DNA from: Chloroflexota bacterium
GTDB taxonomy: Bacteria; Chloroflexota; UBA6077; JACCZL01
Direction: 5' to 3'
Assembly: GCA_020850535.1 (NCBI GenBank)
Contig: JADZEM010000223.1
Coordinates: 16,135 to 80,134, forward strand
DNA: 64,000 nt
Shown piece after piece: positions 54,280-63,795 of this stretch. The notes beneath the pieces are model-generated. The model was given only the letters and a program-made list of their open reading frames with translations. It was not told the origin of the DNA and did no database searches. Both the position numbers and the translations under genes were made by a program. Within the stretch, counting starts at the first letter, position 1; every line of letters starts with the position of its first letter.

Positions 54280-56052
54280 GTGACCTCACGTCACCCCACC
54301 CCGAGGCGGCACAGTCGCCGCACGTTCGTTCGCCGCGTGGCCCTGCTGGGCATTGGACTCGCCGCCGTGCCGCTTGCCGCCTGCGCCCCGATCCAGCCGC
54401 CGACGCCAACGGCGGCCCCGCAGGCGCCGGCCGCGCAGGCTCCGGCCGGGCCGGCTGGCTCGCCGGCGGCTGCCGCTGCCGCGGCCGGCTCCCCGGCCGC
54501 GGCTGCTCCGGCCGTCTCCCCGGCCGCCGCTGCGCCGGCCGGCTCCCCCGTGGCCGGCGCCTCGCCGTCCATCGCCAGTCCTGCTGCGCCGGCCGCCGCG
54601 CAGCCGCCGGCCGTCGGGAAGCCGGGCGGGGTGCTGCGGCTGCTCCAGACCAGCGATGTTGCCCCGCGTGAGCCGCACCTGCTGCTGGGCAGCAACGCGC
54701 CCATCGCACTCTCAGTCTGGGACACGCTGATCCGCTTCGACCGCAACCTGCAGGCGCAGCCGGCCCTCGCCGAGACGTGGCAGTGGAGCCCCGACTTCAA
54801 GAGCCTGACCCTGAAGCTGCGTTCGGGCGTCACGTTTCACAGCGGGCGCGAGTTCACGAGCGAGGACGTCGAGTTCAACATCACCCGCCTTCGCGAGCCG
54901 GCCGTTGGATCGCAGATGCGCGGCTCGTCGCTGCTGGTGAAGACCATCGAGCGGCCGGATCGCCTGACCGTCCGCCTCGGGTTCGACGCCCCGTACCGCG
55001 CCATCTTTGACATGCTCGACACGATGTTGATCGTGGACCGCGACACGGTGGGCGATATCGCCAGCGGCAAGGTGATCGGCACCGGGCCGTTTCTCTGGAA
55101 GGAGTGGACGCCAAACGAGCGCTGCGTGCTGGAGAAGAACCCGAAGTACTGGCAGGCTGGCATGCCGCTGGTGGACCGGGTCGAGACGACGATCATCGGG
55201 GACATCCAGTCGATGGCCGTGCAGTTCGAGGCCGGCCAGCACCACGCGGCGCTTCGCCTGTCGGCCCAGGACTTCGTGCGTCTGCGGAACGACTCGAAGT
55301 ACCAGGCGGTGGTGATGGAGAGCGGCTCGGGCTACGTCTACGTGGCTGCCGACGTGACGAAAGCGCCGCTCGACAAGAAGGAAGTCCGCCAGGCGATCAA
55401 CCTCGCGATCAATCGCACGCGCTTCAACCAGACCGCCATGAACGGCATCGGGCGGGCGACGACGCTGCCCTGGCCGACGTTCTCACCGGCCTTCGACGCG
55501 GCGCTGGCGAGCAGCGTCCCGTTCGACCTGGAGAAGGCGAAGGCGTTGCTGGCGCAGGCCGGCATGAGCGGCGGGTTCGAGGTGCCGCTGACCTTCAACA
55601 CGCAGCGCACCGCCACGAACGGCAAGCTGGTGGAGATCCTCCAGTCGGACCTTGGGCAGATCGGCGTCAAGATTCAGGTGCAGAGCCAGGAGAACACCGT
55701 CTTCCAGCGGACCCTCAACGAGGGGAAGTTTGGCGGCCTCTTCACCCACGGCCACGGCTTCTCGAACAGGACGCCGGCGGCCCTCTTCGTGCAGGCGTTC
55801 CCGTTCCGGGCGCAGAACGCCTCAAACTTCACCTCGCCGGAGTACACCCGCCTGACCGCCGCCATGCAGACCGAGGCCGACGAGGCGAAGTTGAAGGCCC
55901 TGTACGGCGAGATGAACCGCCTGCTGCTGGACGAGGCGTTCATCATGGACGTGGCCACGGACCCCGGCCACTACGTGGCGAAGGCGAACGTCCAGAACCT
56001 CGACTACAACCTGCAAGACTGGTGGGTGCTCCACCGGGCGTCTGTCGGCTGA
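54280..56052 (+). CDS. Tat-exported lipoprotein, solute-binding protein family 5
   Basis: 590 residues. The N-terminus has a twin-arginine motif (SRRTFVRR, residues 12-19) and lipobox PLAAC with Cys35, so it is probably exported folded and lipid-anchored. A long Ala/Pro linker follows. The SBP_bac_5 domain is clear (TFHSGREFTSEDVEFNITR, GTGPFLWKEWTPNE, KKEVRQAINLAINRTRF). It captures peptides or oligosaccharides for the adjacent permeases. GTG with GGAGAGGAGAG upstream. The sulfatase next door suggests a sulfated glycan ligand (inference). Confidence 0.92.
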   Translation: MTSRHPTPRRHSRRTFVRRVALLGIGLAAVPLAACAPIQPPTPTAAPQAPAAQAPAGPAGSPAAAAAAAGSPAAAAPAVSPAAAAPAGSPVAGASPSIASPAAPAAAQPPAVGKPGGVLRLLQTSDVAPREPHLLLGSNAPIALSVWDTLIRFDRNLQAQPALAETWQWSPDFKSLTLKLRSGVTFHSGREFTSEDVEFNITRLREPAVGSQMRGSSLLVKTIERPDRLTVRLGFDAPYRAIFDMLDTMLIVDRDTVGDIASGKVIGTGPFLWKEWTPNERCVLEKNPKYWQAGMPLVDRVETTIIGDIQSMAVQFEAGQHHAALRLSAQDFVRLRNDSKYQAVVMESGSGYVYVAADVTKAPLDKKEVRQAINLAINRTRFNQTAMNGIGRATTLPWPTFSPAFDAALASSVPFDLEKAKALLAQAGMSGGFEVPLTFNTQRTATNGKLVEILQSDLGQIGVKIQVQSQENTVFQRTLNEGKFGGLFTHGHGFSNRTPAALFVQAFPFRAQNASNFTSPEYTRLTAAMQTEADEAKLKALYGEMNRLLLDEAFIMDVATDPGHYVAKANVQNLDYNLQDWWVLHRASVG

Positions 56053-56104
56053 TGCACGCATGTCCGGCGGGTGATGCGCCATCACCCGCTCTGGAGGTAT
56101 CCCG

Positions 56105-57568
56105 TTGAGCGTCCCGCCACCCCCTCCGTCCGCGCCCTCCCCACCCAGGAACGCGCGCGTCCTGTTCATCACCGCTGACCAGCAGCGGCGCGACAGCCTC
56201 CCGGTCTACGGGCTGGAGTTTGTCCAGGCGCCGAACCTGGAGCGCATCGCGCGGGAGGGCGCGGCGTTCACCCGCGCCTACACACCCGCGCCGCTCTGCC
56301 AGCCGGCTCGCGCCGCCATCCTGACCGGCCTCTCGCCGCACGTTCACGGCGTGCTGGACAACCACGTCTGGTTCACGCCGCCCGTGCAGCCCTGGGCGCC
56401 GACCGTCACGGCGGCCGGCTACAAGACGGCGGCCATCGGCAAGATGCACTTCTACCCCTGGGACGACCCGCACGGCTTCACGGATCGCATCTCGGCCGAG
56501 GACAAGCGCCACTACTATCGGCGCGACGATTACACTCTCTGGCTCGAAGCGCAGGGCCAGGAGCGCATTCACCCCCCGTCCATGCCCGGCTATCACGAGG
56601 GGATGGGGGCCGCCGCCAGCAACCTCCCTGAGCCGCTGCACCTGGACAGCTACATCGGCGACCGTGGCGCGGAGTGGCTGCGCGCGAACGCGAGCGAGCC
56701 GTTCTTCGCGTGGGTCAGCTTCAACAGCCCGCACGATCCGTACGACCCGCCGGCCGATCTGGCCGACCTCTACCTGGATGCGCCGATACCGGACCCGGTT
56801 GGCTCGGTCGAAGACTTGCAGGATCGGCCGGCGGCCCAGCGCACGGCGTTTGCCGGCACGCTCAATAATCCGCTGTTCCAGATGGACTACAGCCATCTGA
56901 CGCCCGAGCAGATCCGCCGCATCCGGGCGCACTACTACGCCGAGATCACGCATGTGGACCGGCAAGTTGGCAAGCTGCTGGCGGCGCTGGAAGAGGCCGG
57001 CGTGCTGGACGACACGCTGATCATCTTCTCCAGCGACCACGGCGACGCGCTGGGCGATCATGGGCTGATCTTCAAGAACTACTTCTACGAGTCGATGGTC
57101 GGCGTTCCGCTGCTGGCCCGTGGCCCAGGCGTGACGCCCGGCGGGCGCAGCTCGGCCCTGGTGGACACCACCGACATCGCCGCCACCATCCTGCAGCATC
57201 TCGGGCTGCCGCTGCCCTCGCCCTGCCAGAGCCGCGCGTTGCAGCCGGTCCTCGCCGATCCCTCCCTGGGCCACCGTGACGCGGTGTTCTCGTACGTGGA
57301 CGACCGCGCGATGGTCCGAACGGATGGGTGGAAGCTCGGCCAGTACGGCGACGGCGACGGCGAGCTGTACGACCTGCAGGGTGACCCGGCCGAGCTGCAC
57401 AATCTCTATCACGATGCCGAGTACCGGGAGACCCGCGCGGAGCTGATCACCCTGCTCGCCAACGAGGCGATCGCCGGCTACGGCGTGCGCTCGCAGTTGA
57501 ATCGCTGCCCGCCAGATGAGGAACGGGCGCAGGCGTTCAGGGAGATCGCCGCCCGCTCGACGGGCTAG
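56105..57568 (+). CDS. Sulfatase (alkaline-phosphatase superfamily)
   Basis: 487 residues. VLFITADQQRRDSLPVYG supplies metal Asp residues; the formylglycine motif C-x-P-x-R is CQPAR (Cys65-Arg69) in TPAPLCQPARAAILTG; FSSDHGDALGDHGL is the second metal site. It hydrolyses sulfate esters or phosphonates. No signal peptide is seen, so it acts in the cytoplasm, after import by the neighbouring ABC transporter. TTG start behind GGAGGT. Cys-type sulfatases need a formylglycine-generating enzyme, not found in this window. Confidence 0.92.
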   Translation: MSVPPPPPSAPSPPRNARVLFITADQQRRDSLPVYGLEFVQAPNLERIAREGAAFTRAYTPAPLCQPARAAILTGLSPHVHGVLDNHVWFTPPVQPWAPTVTAAGYKTAAIGKMHFYPWDDPHGFTDRISAEDKRHYYRRDDYTLWLEAQGQERIHPPSMPGYHEGMGAAASNLPEPLHLDSYIGDRGAEWLRANASEPFFAWVSFNSPHDPYDPPADLADLYLDAPIPDPVGSVEDLQDRPAAQRTAFAGTLNNPLFQMDYSHLTPEQIRRIRAHYYAEITHVDRQVGKLLAALEEAGVLDDTLIIFSSDHGDALGDHGLIFKNYFYESMVGVPLLARGPGVTPGGRSSALVDTTDIAATILQHLGLPLPSPCQSRALQPVLADPSLGHRDAVFSYVDDRAMVRTDGWKLGQYGDGDGELYDLQGDPAELHNLYHDAEYRETRAELITLLANEAIAGYGVRSQLNRCPPDEERAQAFREIAARSTG

Positions 57569-57689
57569 CGGCGCATCGACGCCAGGGTGCGCCCGGCCCG
57601 GTCCACAGCCCAATCCACAGCCAACGCCCGGGTTGACGAGGTGGCGACTCGCTGGTATCCTGCGAGGCAGTCAGAGGAATTCCCGTTTG

Positions 57690-58196
57690 ATGGCTGTATG
57701 GGCGACCTTGCACGGTCAGCAGCAGGCGTCCGCTCCGAGGCGGTCGGTCGTGGCGCAGGTCAGACGGTCGCTGTTGGGTGGGCTGGCGGCACTCCTGGCG
57801 CTGACGCTCGCCGGCAGCAGCACGGGCGATGCGAGTGCGTCGCCTGTGCCTGCCTTCGGGTTGGGCCGCGCGCAGGACATCGCCAGCCCCGTCCAGCCTG
57901 CCGAGCGCGACGCCGACACCACTGCCATCGTGCCGGCGCGCCCGCCAGCCGGCGGCCAGCCGGGGACGGGGACGCCGCGCGGCGACGGGCAGCGCCAGGG
58001 GAGCGTCGTGGCGGTGTTCCAGGATCCCGCTGATCCGCTGATCGTGATCTCGGCCGCCACCGGGTATCTGACCGTCCGCCTACGCTGCGGCGACCTCTGC
58101 CCCAGCATCCACCTGGGCGACTACGTCGTTGCGGAAGGCCGCCGTCGCAGCGACGCCGTCTTCGACGCCGTCGAAGTGTGGGTTGTCGCACCGTAG
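57690..58196 (+). CDS. Secreted hypothetical protein
   Basis: 168 residues with an N-terminal signal-like segment (SLLGGLAALLALTLAGSS), a Pro/Gly-rich linker (about 85-110), and a small C-terminal beta domain (GSVVAVFQDPADPLIVISAA ... IHLGDYVVAEGRR) containing two cysteines (CGDLC). The C-terminal part looks like a small OB-like barrel, but no family is claimed. ATG at 57690 with AGAGGAA eleven bases upstream. Confidence 0.65.
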   Translation: MAVWATLHGQQQASAPRRSVVAQVRRSLLGGLAALLALTLAGSSTGDASASPVPAFGLGRAQDIASPVQPAERDADTTAIVPARPPAGGQPGTGTPRGDGQRQGSVVAVFQDPADPLIVISAATGYLTVRLRCGDLCPSIHLGDYVVAEGRRRSDAVFDAVEVWVVAP

Positions 58197-58340
58197 CCTG
58201 CCGCCCGCCTGCTGGCCGGGGGACGCGTCCCGCGCGGTTCGGGTGGTGTGCCACAATGGCGACGCACAGCCGCTGCGCGCACCCTCGATCTCCGCGTAGC
58301 TGGCCGCCGGCGCAGCGCTGCACATCCCGAGGGGCCAGCC

Positions 58341-59681
58341 ATGACGACGACGGTCACGTCTCCATCGACCGATTCGGCCTCGTTTGAGGCGGCCTTCGGC
58401 CGCGAGGTGCTCCAGAGCGAGCGCCTGCGGATCGTCGTCGTGGTGGCGCTGTTCGGTGCGATCTACCTGCGCTGGGCGTTCATCTGGCTGGTCTTCCCGC
58501 AGGCCATCGAGGCGCAGATGGGTGCGGCCCTGCACATCGCCCTGCTCGGGTCGCTCGGGGCGGCGATCATCGGGTACGAGCTGCTGGTGCTGCTCCGACT
58601 GACCTATGCGCTCCGGCGCGGCAAGACAGTCCCGAAGGTGATGCGCTATCTGAACGCCTTCGTCGAGATCAGTTTCCCGACGGCGGCGATGATCTTCGGG
58701 GTTGAGGTGAGCAGCCCGGCCTATGCGTTGTTCGCTCCGCCGGCCTGGGCCTACTTCGTCTTCATCATCCTGGCGACGCTGCGTCTGGACTTCTGGCTCT
58801 GCCTGTTCACGGGCCTGACTGCCGCTGCGCAGTACGGCATCCTGGGGCTCGTCCTGCTCAGCCAGCCGCAGGTGGAGACCGTCGATCCGATCCTCAGCGC
58901 GCAGATGAATCACGGCATGCGGATCGGTCTGCTGTTGGGGGCCGGGCTGGCGGCCGGGATCGTCAGCCTCCAAATCAAGCGGCAGTTCGTGCGGGCGCTC
59001 AGGAGCGTTGAGGAGCAGAACCGGGTCATCGGGATGTTCGGGCAGCACGTCTCGCCGGCCGTGGTCGAGCGGCTGCTGACCCAGGATGTCGAGATCGGCG
59101 GCGAGGTCCGGCACGTCTGCGTGATGTTCCTGGACATTCAGGGGTTCACCACGTTCTCGGAGAACAAGCGGCCCGAGGAGGTCGTGGCCTATTTGAACTC
59201 GCTGTTTCCGGTCCTCATCGACTCGGTGAACGGACATCAGGGGATCGTCAACAAGTTTCTGGGCGACGGCTTCATGGCCGTCTTCGGCGCGCCCATCGAG
59301 GACGCGCAGGACTGCCGGAACGCCGTGGCCGCGGCCCTGGAGATGCTGCACGCCGTCGAGACCATGAGTATGCGCGGGACGATCGCGCCGACGACGATCC
59401 GCATCGGGCTGCACGCCGGCGAGGCCGTGACCGGGAACGTCGGCTCGTCGGCGCGTAAGGAGTACACGATCATCGGGGACGTGGTGAACCTGGCCTCGCG
59501 CCTGGAGCAGTTGAACAAGCAGTTCGGCTCGCGGCTGCTGGTCTCGGAGATGGTGGCCGACCGGCTCGACGGCATCGCCGTGACGAAGATCGGGCACGGC
59601 GACGTGCAGGTGAAGGGGCGCGAACAGCCCGTGCCGGTGTTCGAGCTGCGGGATGAGCAGCCGGCAGCCAGCACGGGATAG
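58341..59681 (+). CDS. Membrane-bound class III adenylate/guanylate cyclase
   Basis: 446 residues. About six membrane helices (residues 30-220), a short linker helix (SLQIKRQFVRALRSVEEQNR), then a cyclase domain with metal Asp265 (FLDIQGFTTFSE) and Asp309 (FLGDGFMAVFG), and the transition-state region YTIIGDVVNLASRLE. Homodimeric and probably producing cAMP; the membrane part may sense signals or fix localisation. ATG behind GAGGGG. Second class III cyclase in the window. Confidence 0.92.
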   Translation: MTTTVTSPSTDSASFEAAFGREVLQSERLRIVVVVALFGAIYLRWAFIWLVFPQAIEAQMGAALHIALLGSLGAAIIGYELLVLLRLTYALRRGKTVPKVMRYLNAFVEISFPTAAMIFGVEVSSPAYALFAPPAWAYFVFIILATLRLDFWLCLFTGLTAAAQYGILGLVLLSQPQVETVDPILSAQMNHGMRIGLLLGAGLAAGIVSLQIKRQFVRALRSVEEQNRVIGMFGQHVSPAVVERLLTQDVEIGGEVRHVCVMFLDIQGFTTFSENKRPEEVVAYLNSLFPVLIDSVNGHQGIVNKFLGDGFMAVFGAPIEDAQDCRNAVAAALEMLHAVETMSMRGTIAPTTIRIGLHAGEAVTGNVGSSARKEYTIIGDVVNLASRLEQLNKQFGSRLLVSEMVADRLDGIAVTKIGHGDVQVKGREQPVPVFELRDEQPAASTG

Positions 59682-59788
59682 GTCGCTCGCACGGCGAGGG
59701 CCGCCAGGCGCGTCGGTCGCCTCAGCCGCCGGTGGGGCGTCTGTCGCCTCTGGGCCACGTGCAGCCTGCAAGCCCCACGTACGATACG

Positions 59789-59814
59789 AGCCCACAAGCG
59801 CCGGATTGTGGGCT
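59789..59814. terminator. Hairpin between convergent genes
   Basis: AGCCCACAA / TTGTGGGCT form a 9-bp perfect stem with an 8-base loop in the 296-base gap between the cyclase and the nucleoside hydrolase. No T-run follows, so its terminator function is uncertain. Nothing else stands out in the gap. Confidence 0.5.
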
Positions 59815-59977
59815 GGCACGCGACGTGCATCAGCGACTGGTGCGTGATCGTGGTAGGCGCAGTACCAGCACGGTCACGCAGCGGGTGGACGGCAAGGCTG
59901 GCGATCGGTCGTGTCGTTCACCCGCTTCTTGCGCCCAGCCGGCGTGTCCAGCCCGGGTGCTGCCACTGGCACGGCAG

Positions 59978-60931
59978 CTACTCCGGGCGGGCGAGCCGCT
60001 CCATGTACAGGTCCAGGAACCGCGCGCTGTCGATCTCCAGGGGCACGTCGGCGTTCGGCGGCTGCCCCCAGCGGCCTCGACGGTCGGCCATCACCATCCC
60101 GTAGGCGCGCGGACTGTGGGTCTCGACCTCCAGGTACCAGCGCTCCGATGTGAAGTAGCCTGGATCGATGGCGTACAGGATGGCGGCGGAGTCATGCATC
60201 GGGAAGCCGGGCCAGCCGGTGCGGCGGATGTAGTGCTGGCCGTAGTGGCTGCTGACGGCGTGGGTGAACTCGCCCACCCGGCCGCCGTGCTGCCGGATCG
60301 TCTCGACCTGGGCCGGGCTGATCAAGGCTTTGAGGGTCACGTCCAGCCCGATCAACGCCAGCTTGTAGCCCGCCGAGAAGACGATGGCGGCGGCCTCGGC
60401 GTCGTTGTGGATGTTGGCCTCGGCCAGGGGCGTGACGTTGCCCGGCACCGTCACCGCGCCGCCCATGACGATCAGCTCGTGTACCCGCTCGACGATGCGC
60501 GGCTCCAGGCTGGTCGCCAGGGCGATGTTCGTGAGCGGCCCGACGGCGATGATGGTGATCTCGCCGGGGGCAGCGGCCATCACGCGCTCGACGATCAGCT
60601 CGGCGGCCCGCCGCGGCACGACGCCACGGCTCGGCTCCGGCAGGACGGCCCCGCCCAGGCCGTTGTCGCCATGCACCACCACGCCGCTCAGGCGCGGTGG
60701 GCGCATCAGCGGGCGGCCTGCGCCTGCCGCCACCGGGATGTCTGGCCGTCCAGCGACATCTAACAAAATCAGTGCATTGCGTGTCGTTTGCTCGACATCC
60801 ACGTTACCGTAGACGGTGGTGACCGCATCCAGTGTCAGCTCAGGCGAGCGCAGCAGAAAGAAGAGCGCCAGGGCGTCGTCTACGCCAGGGTCGGTATCGA
60901 AGATCACACGACGGGGGGTCGTCAGATCCAT
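59978..60931 (-). CDS. Nucleoside hydrolase (IUNH family)
   Basis: 317 residues. The N-terminal calcium/ribose motif is DTDPGVDDA (from Asp12), NALILLDVAGRPDIPVAAGA follows, and the catalytic-site His-Asp pair is in FPMHDSAAILY. It cleaves ribonucleosides to base and ribose in salvage. ATG at 60931 with GAGGT seven bases upstream; upstream in-frame codons to 61009 lack support. It faces the cyclase gene and diverges from the GntR-REC-REC gene. Confidence 0.93.
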   Translation of the reverse strand: MDLTTPRRVIFDTDPGVDDALALFFLLRSPELTLDAVTTVYGNVDVEQTTRNALILLDVAGRPDIPVAAGAGRPLMRPPRLSGVVVHGDNGLGGAVLPEPSRGVVPRRAAELIVERVMAAAPGEITIIAVGPLTNIALATSLEPRIVERVHELIVMGGAVTVPGNVTPLAEANIHNDAEAAAIVFSAGYKLALIGLDVTLKALISPAQVETIRQHGGRVGEFTHAVSSHYGQHYIRRTGWPGFPMHDSAAILYAIDPGYFTSERWYLEVETHSPRAYGMVMADRRGRWGQPPNADVPLEIDSARFLDLYMERLARPE

Positions 60932-61145
60932 GGCCGCAACCTCGCGCCAGCCTGAACGTCGCGTCAGAGCAGGGGTGTCAGTATGGCAACATGCACATAC
61001 CCTGTCCACCTGACCCGCGGGACGGTATACTACCGCCGACGAGCCGTGTCGTGTCAGCGCGACAGATCAAGATAGGCGCTCGCCCGTTCGGGAGGCGCAC
61101 CACCGCGAGAACTCGATAGCCGCCATACGCCGACGAGGTGCAGCG

Positions 61146-62195
61146 ATGTCCGAGCCTGTCTCAGAACCCCGTCCGTACCAGCGTGTCTATGCTGATCTGC
61201 GTGCGCGGATCGAGCGTGGCGAACTGGTGCACGGGGCTCAGTTGCCGAGCCAGCCGGCGCTCGCGGCTGAGTATGGGGTAGCGCTGCTCACGGTCCGTCA
61301 CGCCATCGAGCTGTTGCGACGGGCAGGTTACGTCTCGGTTGAGCACGGGCGGGGGACGTTCGTCACCGACCCACGCGGCGCAGACACCGTGCTGGTCGTG
61401 GACGACGATGCGCGGGTTCGGTCGGTGCTGGTGGAGCACGTCGCCTATGCTGGCTTCCGCGTGCTCGAGGCGGCCAACGGGCTGGAAGCGCTGGACGTCC
61501 TCGGCTCAGAGCCGGTCAGCCTGGTGTTCACCGATCTCCGCATGCCGACCATGGACGGCATCGAGCTGCTGCGGCGCGCGCGGCCCCGCTATCCCAGCAC
61601 GATCTTCATCGTCGTGAGCGCGTACCCGGACGACCTGGTGGCGCTGTATCGGACGGATGCCTTCCCGATCACGGTGATCCCCAAGCCGTTCCGCGCCGAG
61701 CAGGTCCGGCGGGCGCTGGCCCTGCTGCGTGGCCCGGAGAACGGCAACGGCAACCCGACGGCCAGCTCGGTCGAGTCCCGCGCGTCGATGGACCGGGGCG
61801 AGGGGCGCGCTGTTGTGCCGGCTGCGCGGCCGGTCAGTGCGGCGTCGGTGCTGATCGTGGACGACGACGCCTTTCACCGTGCCACGCTCGGCGAGATGAT
61901 GACGGCCCAGGGGCACAGCGTCCGCGAGGCCGCGGATGGCGTGACGGCCATCGAAGCGGTGTCCGAGGAACGGTTCAGCCACGTCTTTCTGGAAGTCCAC
62001 CTGCCGGGGCTGGGCGGTATCGAGCTGGCGCGCCTGATCCGCGAGCGCGACCCGAAGACGGTGACGATCCTGATGAGCGCCGACCAGCAGGATGCGCTGC
62101 GGGGGCGTCAGGCCGGTCTCGGACCGACGATGACGCTGATCAAGCCGCTGTCGCCGGCCCACGTGGTGGCTGCGCTGCGGCTCGTCGCGGAGTAG
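61146..62195 (+). CDS. GntR-type helix-turn-helix fused to two receiver domains
   Basis: 349 residues. A GntR winged helix (about 9-75: YQRVYADLRARIERGELVHG, LPSQPALAAEYGVALLTVRH, HGRGTFVTD) is followed by two response-regulator receiver domains. REC1 (80-195) has D86-D87-D88, acceptor Asp130 (FTDLRMP) and Lys180, so it looks functional. REC2 (233-348) keeps the acidic cluster (239-241) but has Glu283 at the acceptor site (VFLEVHLPG), a phosphomimetic change. A small-molecule-regulator DNA-binding domain joined to phospho-receivers is unusual. No kinase is adjacent. Target genes unknown. Confidence 0.88.
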   Translation: MSEPVSEPRPYQRVYADLRARIERGELVHGAQLPSQPALAAEYGVALLTVRHAIELLRRAGYVSVEHGRGTFVTDPRGADTVLVVDDDARVRSVLVEHVAYAGFRVLEAANGLEALDVLGSEPVSLVFTDLRMPTMDGIELLRRARPRYPSTIFIVVSAYPDDLVALYRTDAFPITVIPKPFRAEQVRRALALLRGPENGNGNPTASSVESRASMDRGEGRAVVPAARPVSAASVLIVDDDAFHRATLGEMMTAQGHSVREAADGVTAIEAVSEERFSHVFLEVHLPGLGGIELARLIRERDPKTVTILMSADQQDALRGRQAGLGPTMTLIKPLSPAHVVAALRLVAE

Positions 62196-62230
62196 CGCGC
62201 CGGGCGTGCCTGCCGGCCATCGGGCCCCGG

Positions 62231-62440
62231 GCGATTGCATGTTCATTGGTGTACCCGAAGCATCATGGAACGGGCGGTCGGGGACTGAAGTCCCCGCCTA
62301 CAGTCACACCGTCGCTGCGCGACGGACACCGGCCACGGACAGGGACTGGTGAGACTGGAGCGTCGCGCAGCGACTGCAGGATCGTAGGCGGGGCTTTCAA
62401 GCCCCGACGCGGCGGCACGACGACATCAACATACGATTGC
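62231..62440. repeat. Structured ~210-bp repeat, copy A
   Basis: Begins GCGATTGCATGTT and ends CAACATACGATTGC; the ends are imperfect inverted repeats. Inside are hairpins GGGGACT-GA-AGTCCCC, CGTCGC-TGC-GCGACG and GGGGCTT-TC-AAGCCCC, the first and last being mirror parts of one large imperfect palindrome. Short frames inside have no protein-like composition. Confidence 0.85.
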
Positions 62441-62458
62441 ACTGGTAGCAGCATCAGG

Positions 62459-62667
62459 GCGATTGCATGTTCATTGGTGTCCCCGAAGCATCATGGAACG
62501 GGCGGTCGGGGACTGAAGTCCCCGCCTACAGTCACGCCGTCGCTGCGCGACGGCCGCAGGGAACGGCTGGGGCTGGCGAGCCTGGAGCGTCGCGCAGCGA
62601 CTGCAGGATGGTAGGCGGGGCTTTCAAGCCCCGACGCGGCGGCACGACGACATCAACATGCGATTGC
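62459..62667. repeat. Structured ~210-bp repeat, copy B
   Basis: Same orientation and layout as copy A, 18 bases downstream of it, differing by scattered substitutions. Its ends read AGGGC-GATT-GCATG and CATGC-GATT-GCCCT, a clearer inverted pair. The following 62668-62743 stretch contains the ribosome site GGAGGT (62731-62736) of the next gene. Confidence 0.85.
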
Positions 62668-62743
62668 CCTGCCATGGGGCCGGGCGTGCTGGCCGGGGCT
62701 GTCGCTCTCGACGCTACACTCTCCCCAGCGGGAGGTCTCCACG

Positions 62744-63754
62744 ATGGTCACCGATGTCGCCGCACCCGTCGTCGCTGTGCCCGTCTCGCTGGAGACTGGC
62801 GACCACCTGACGCGCGGCCTTCGGCGGGTCAGGGAACGGGCACGAAACCTGCCAACCCTCGTCCCGCTGCGCTGGGACACCTTTCCGGCGATCCTCCTTC
62901 GTGGTACGCTGGAGCCGCGCGCCGTGGGGCACGGTCCAGACAGTACGAGCGGCAGCGCAGGACGGATCATCGTGAGCATTGGCCCGACATCTCCCTTCCT
63001 TGCGGCAGGCCGCGACGGCCGCCCACACGTCGATCAGGCATCCCCAGCGCGGCCGACGAGCTTCCGACGGCTCGTGGGGCGGCTTGGGGCGACGGCGCTC
63101 GTCTTGACCCTGGCGATCTCGACGCTCACCGCGACGCCGGCCCTCGGCGCGGGCTCGGGGGCTTCCGGGGCGGCTGACGAGGCTGGCGCGCCGCGGCAGA
63201 TCGTGATGCCGCGTCTCGCCGTGCAGGACGAGCCGCGCGATGCCTTCGATGGCGGCTTTACGCCGGCGGCCCGGCGGGTCGTCGTGCCGAACATCGAGCT
63301 TGGGCTGACGCAGCAGCGGCCGATCCCGCTCGGCGTCACCTGCTCCTGCACCATCGACCGCACCGGCCTGACCAGCCAGTTCGACCTGACGGTTATCGAG
63401 GTCGTGCAGGACGCGTCGACGATGGTTCAGCAGTTGAACCGCTTCAACCGTCCGCCGCGCGCCGGCGCCCGGTATGTCGGAGTCTACGTCGGGCAGCAGT
63501 ACATCGCAGGCCCCGAGAACCAGGCGTACACGATCTCCGAGGCGGACTGGAAGGCGACGGCCACCGACGAGCGCCTGAGCGACACGGCGCAGCTGCTGCA
63601 CACGGAGCTGGAGTTCCGCCCGCGCGCCGACATCTTCCCGAAGAACTACGTCAACGGCTGGCTGATCTTTGAGCTGCCGGTGAACCGTCCGGCCTTCCTG
63701 GTCTGGAACTACAACTTCGTGGGCGAGCGCGGCATCTGGTTCGCACTGCAGTAG
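62744..63754 (+). CDS. Secreted protein with DUF4352-like C-terminal domain
   Basis: 336 residues from an ATG with GGAGGT seven bases upstream; a GTG at 62972 would give a shorter N-terminus of about 35 residues before the membrane/signal segment (GATALVLTLAISTLTATPAL). The C-terminal region (about 195-336: FDLTVIEVVQDA, GARYVGVYVGQQYIAG, NYVNGWLIFELPVNRPAFLV) resembles immunoglobulin-like DUF4352 domains of secreted lipoproteins. Function unknown. It is flanked on both sides by copies of the 210-bp repeat. The N-terminal 76 residues look unlike a normal protein, so the start is uncertain. Confidence 0.7.
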   Translation: MVTDVAAPVVAVPVSLETGDHLTRGLRRVRERARNLPTLVPLRWDTFPAILLRGTLEPRAVGHGPDSTSGSAGRIIVSIGPTSPFLAAGRDGRPHVDQASPARPTSFRRLVGRLGATALVLTLAISTLTATPALGAGSGASGAADEAGAPRQIVMPRLAVQDEPRDAFDGGFTPAARRVVVPNIELGLTQQRPIPLGVTCSCTIDRTGLTSQFDLTVIEVVQDASTMVQQLNRFNRPPRAGARYVGVYVGQQYIAGPENQAYTISEADWKATATDERLSDTAQLLHTELEFRPRADIFPKNYVNGWLIFELPVNRPAFLVWNYNFVGERGIWFALQ

Positions 63755-63795
63755 GCGGAAGGGGCAGCCAGCTCGGCGCGGAGGACGAGACCAGG

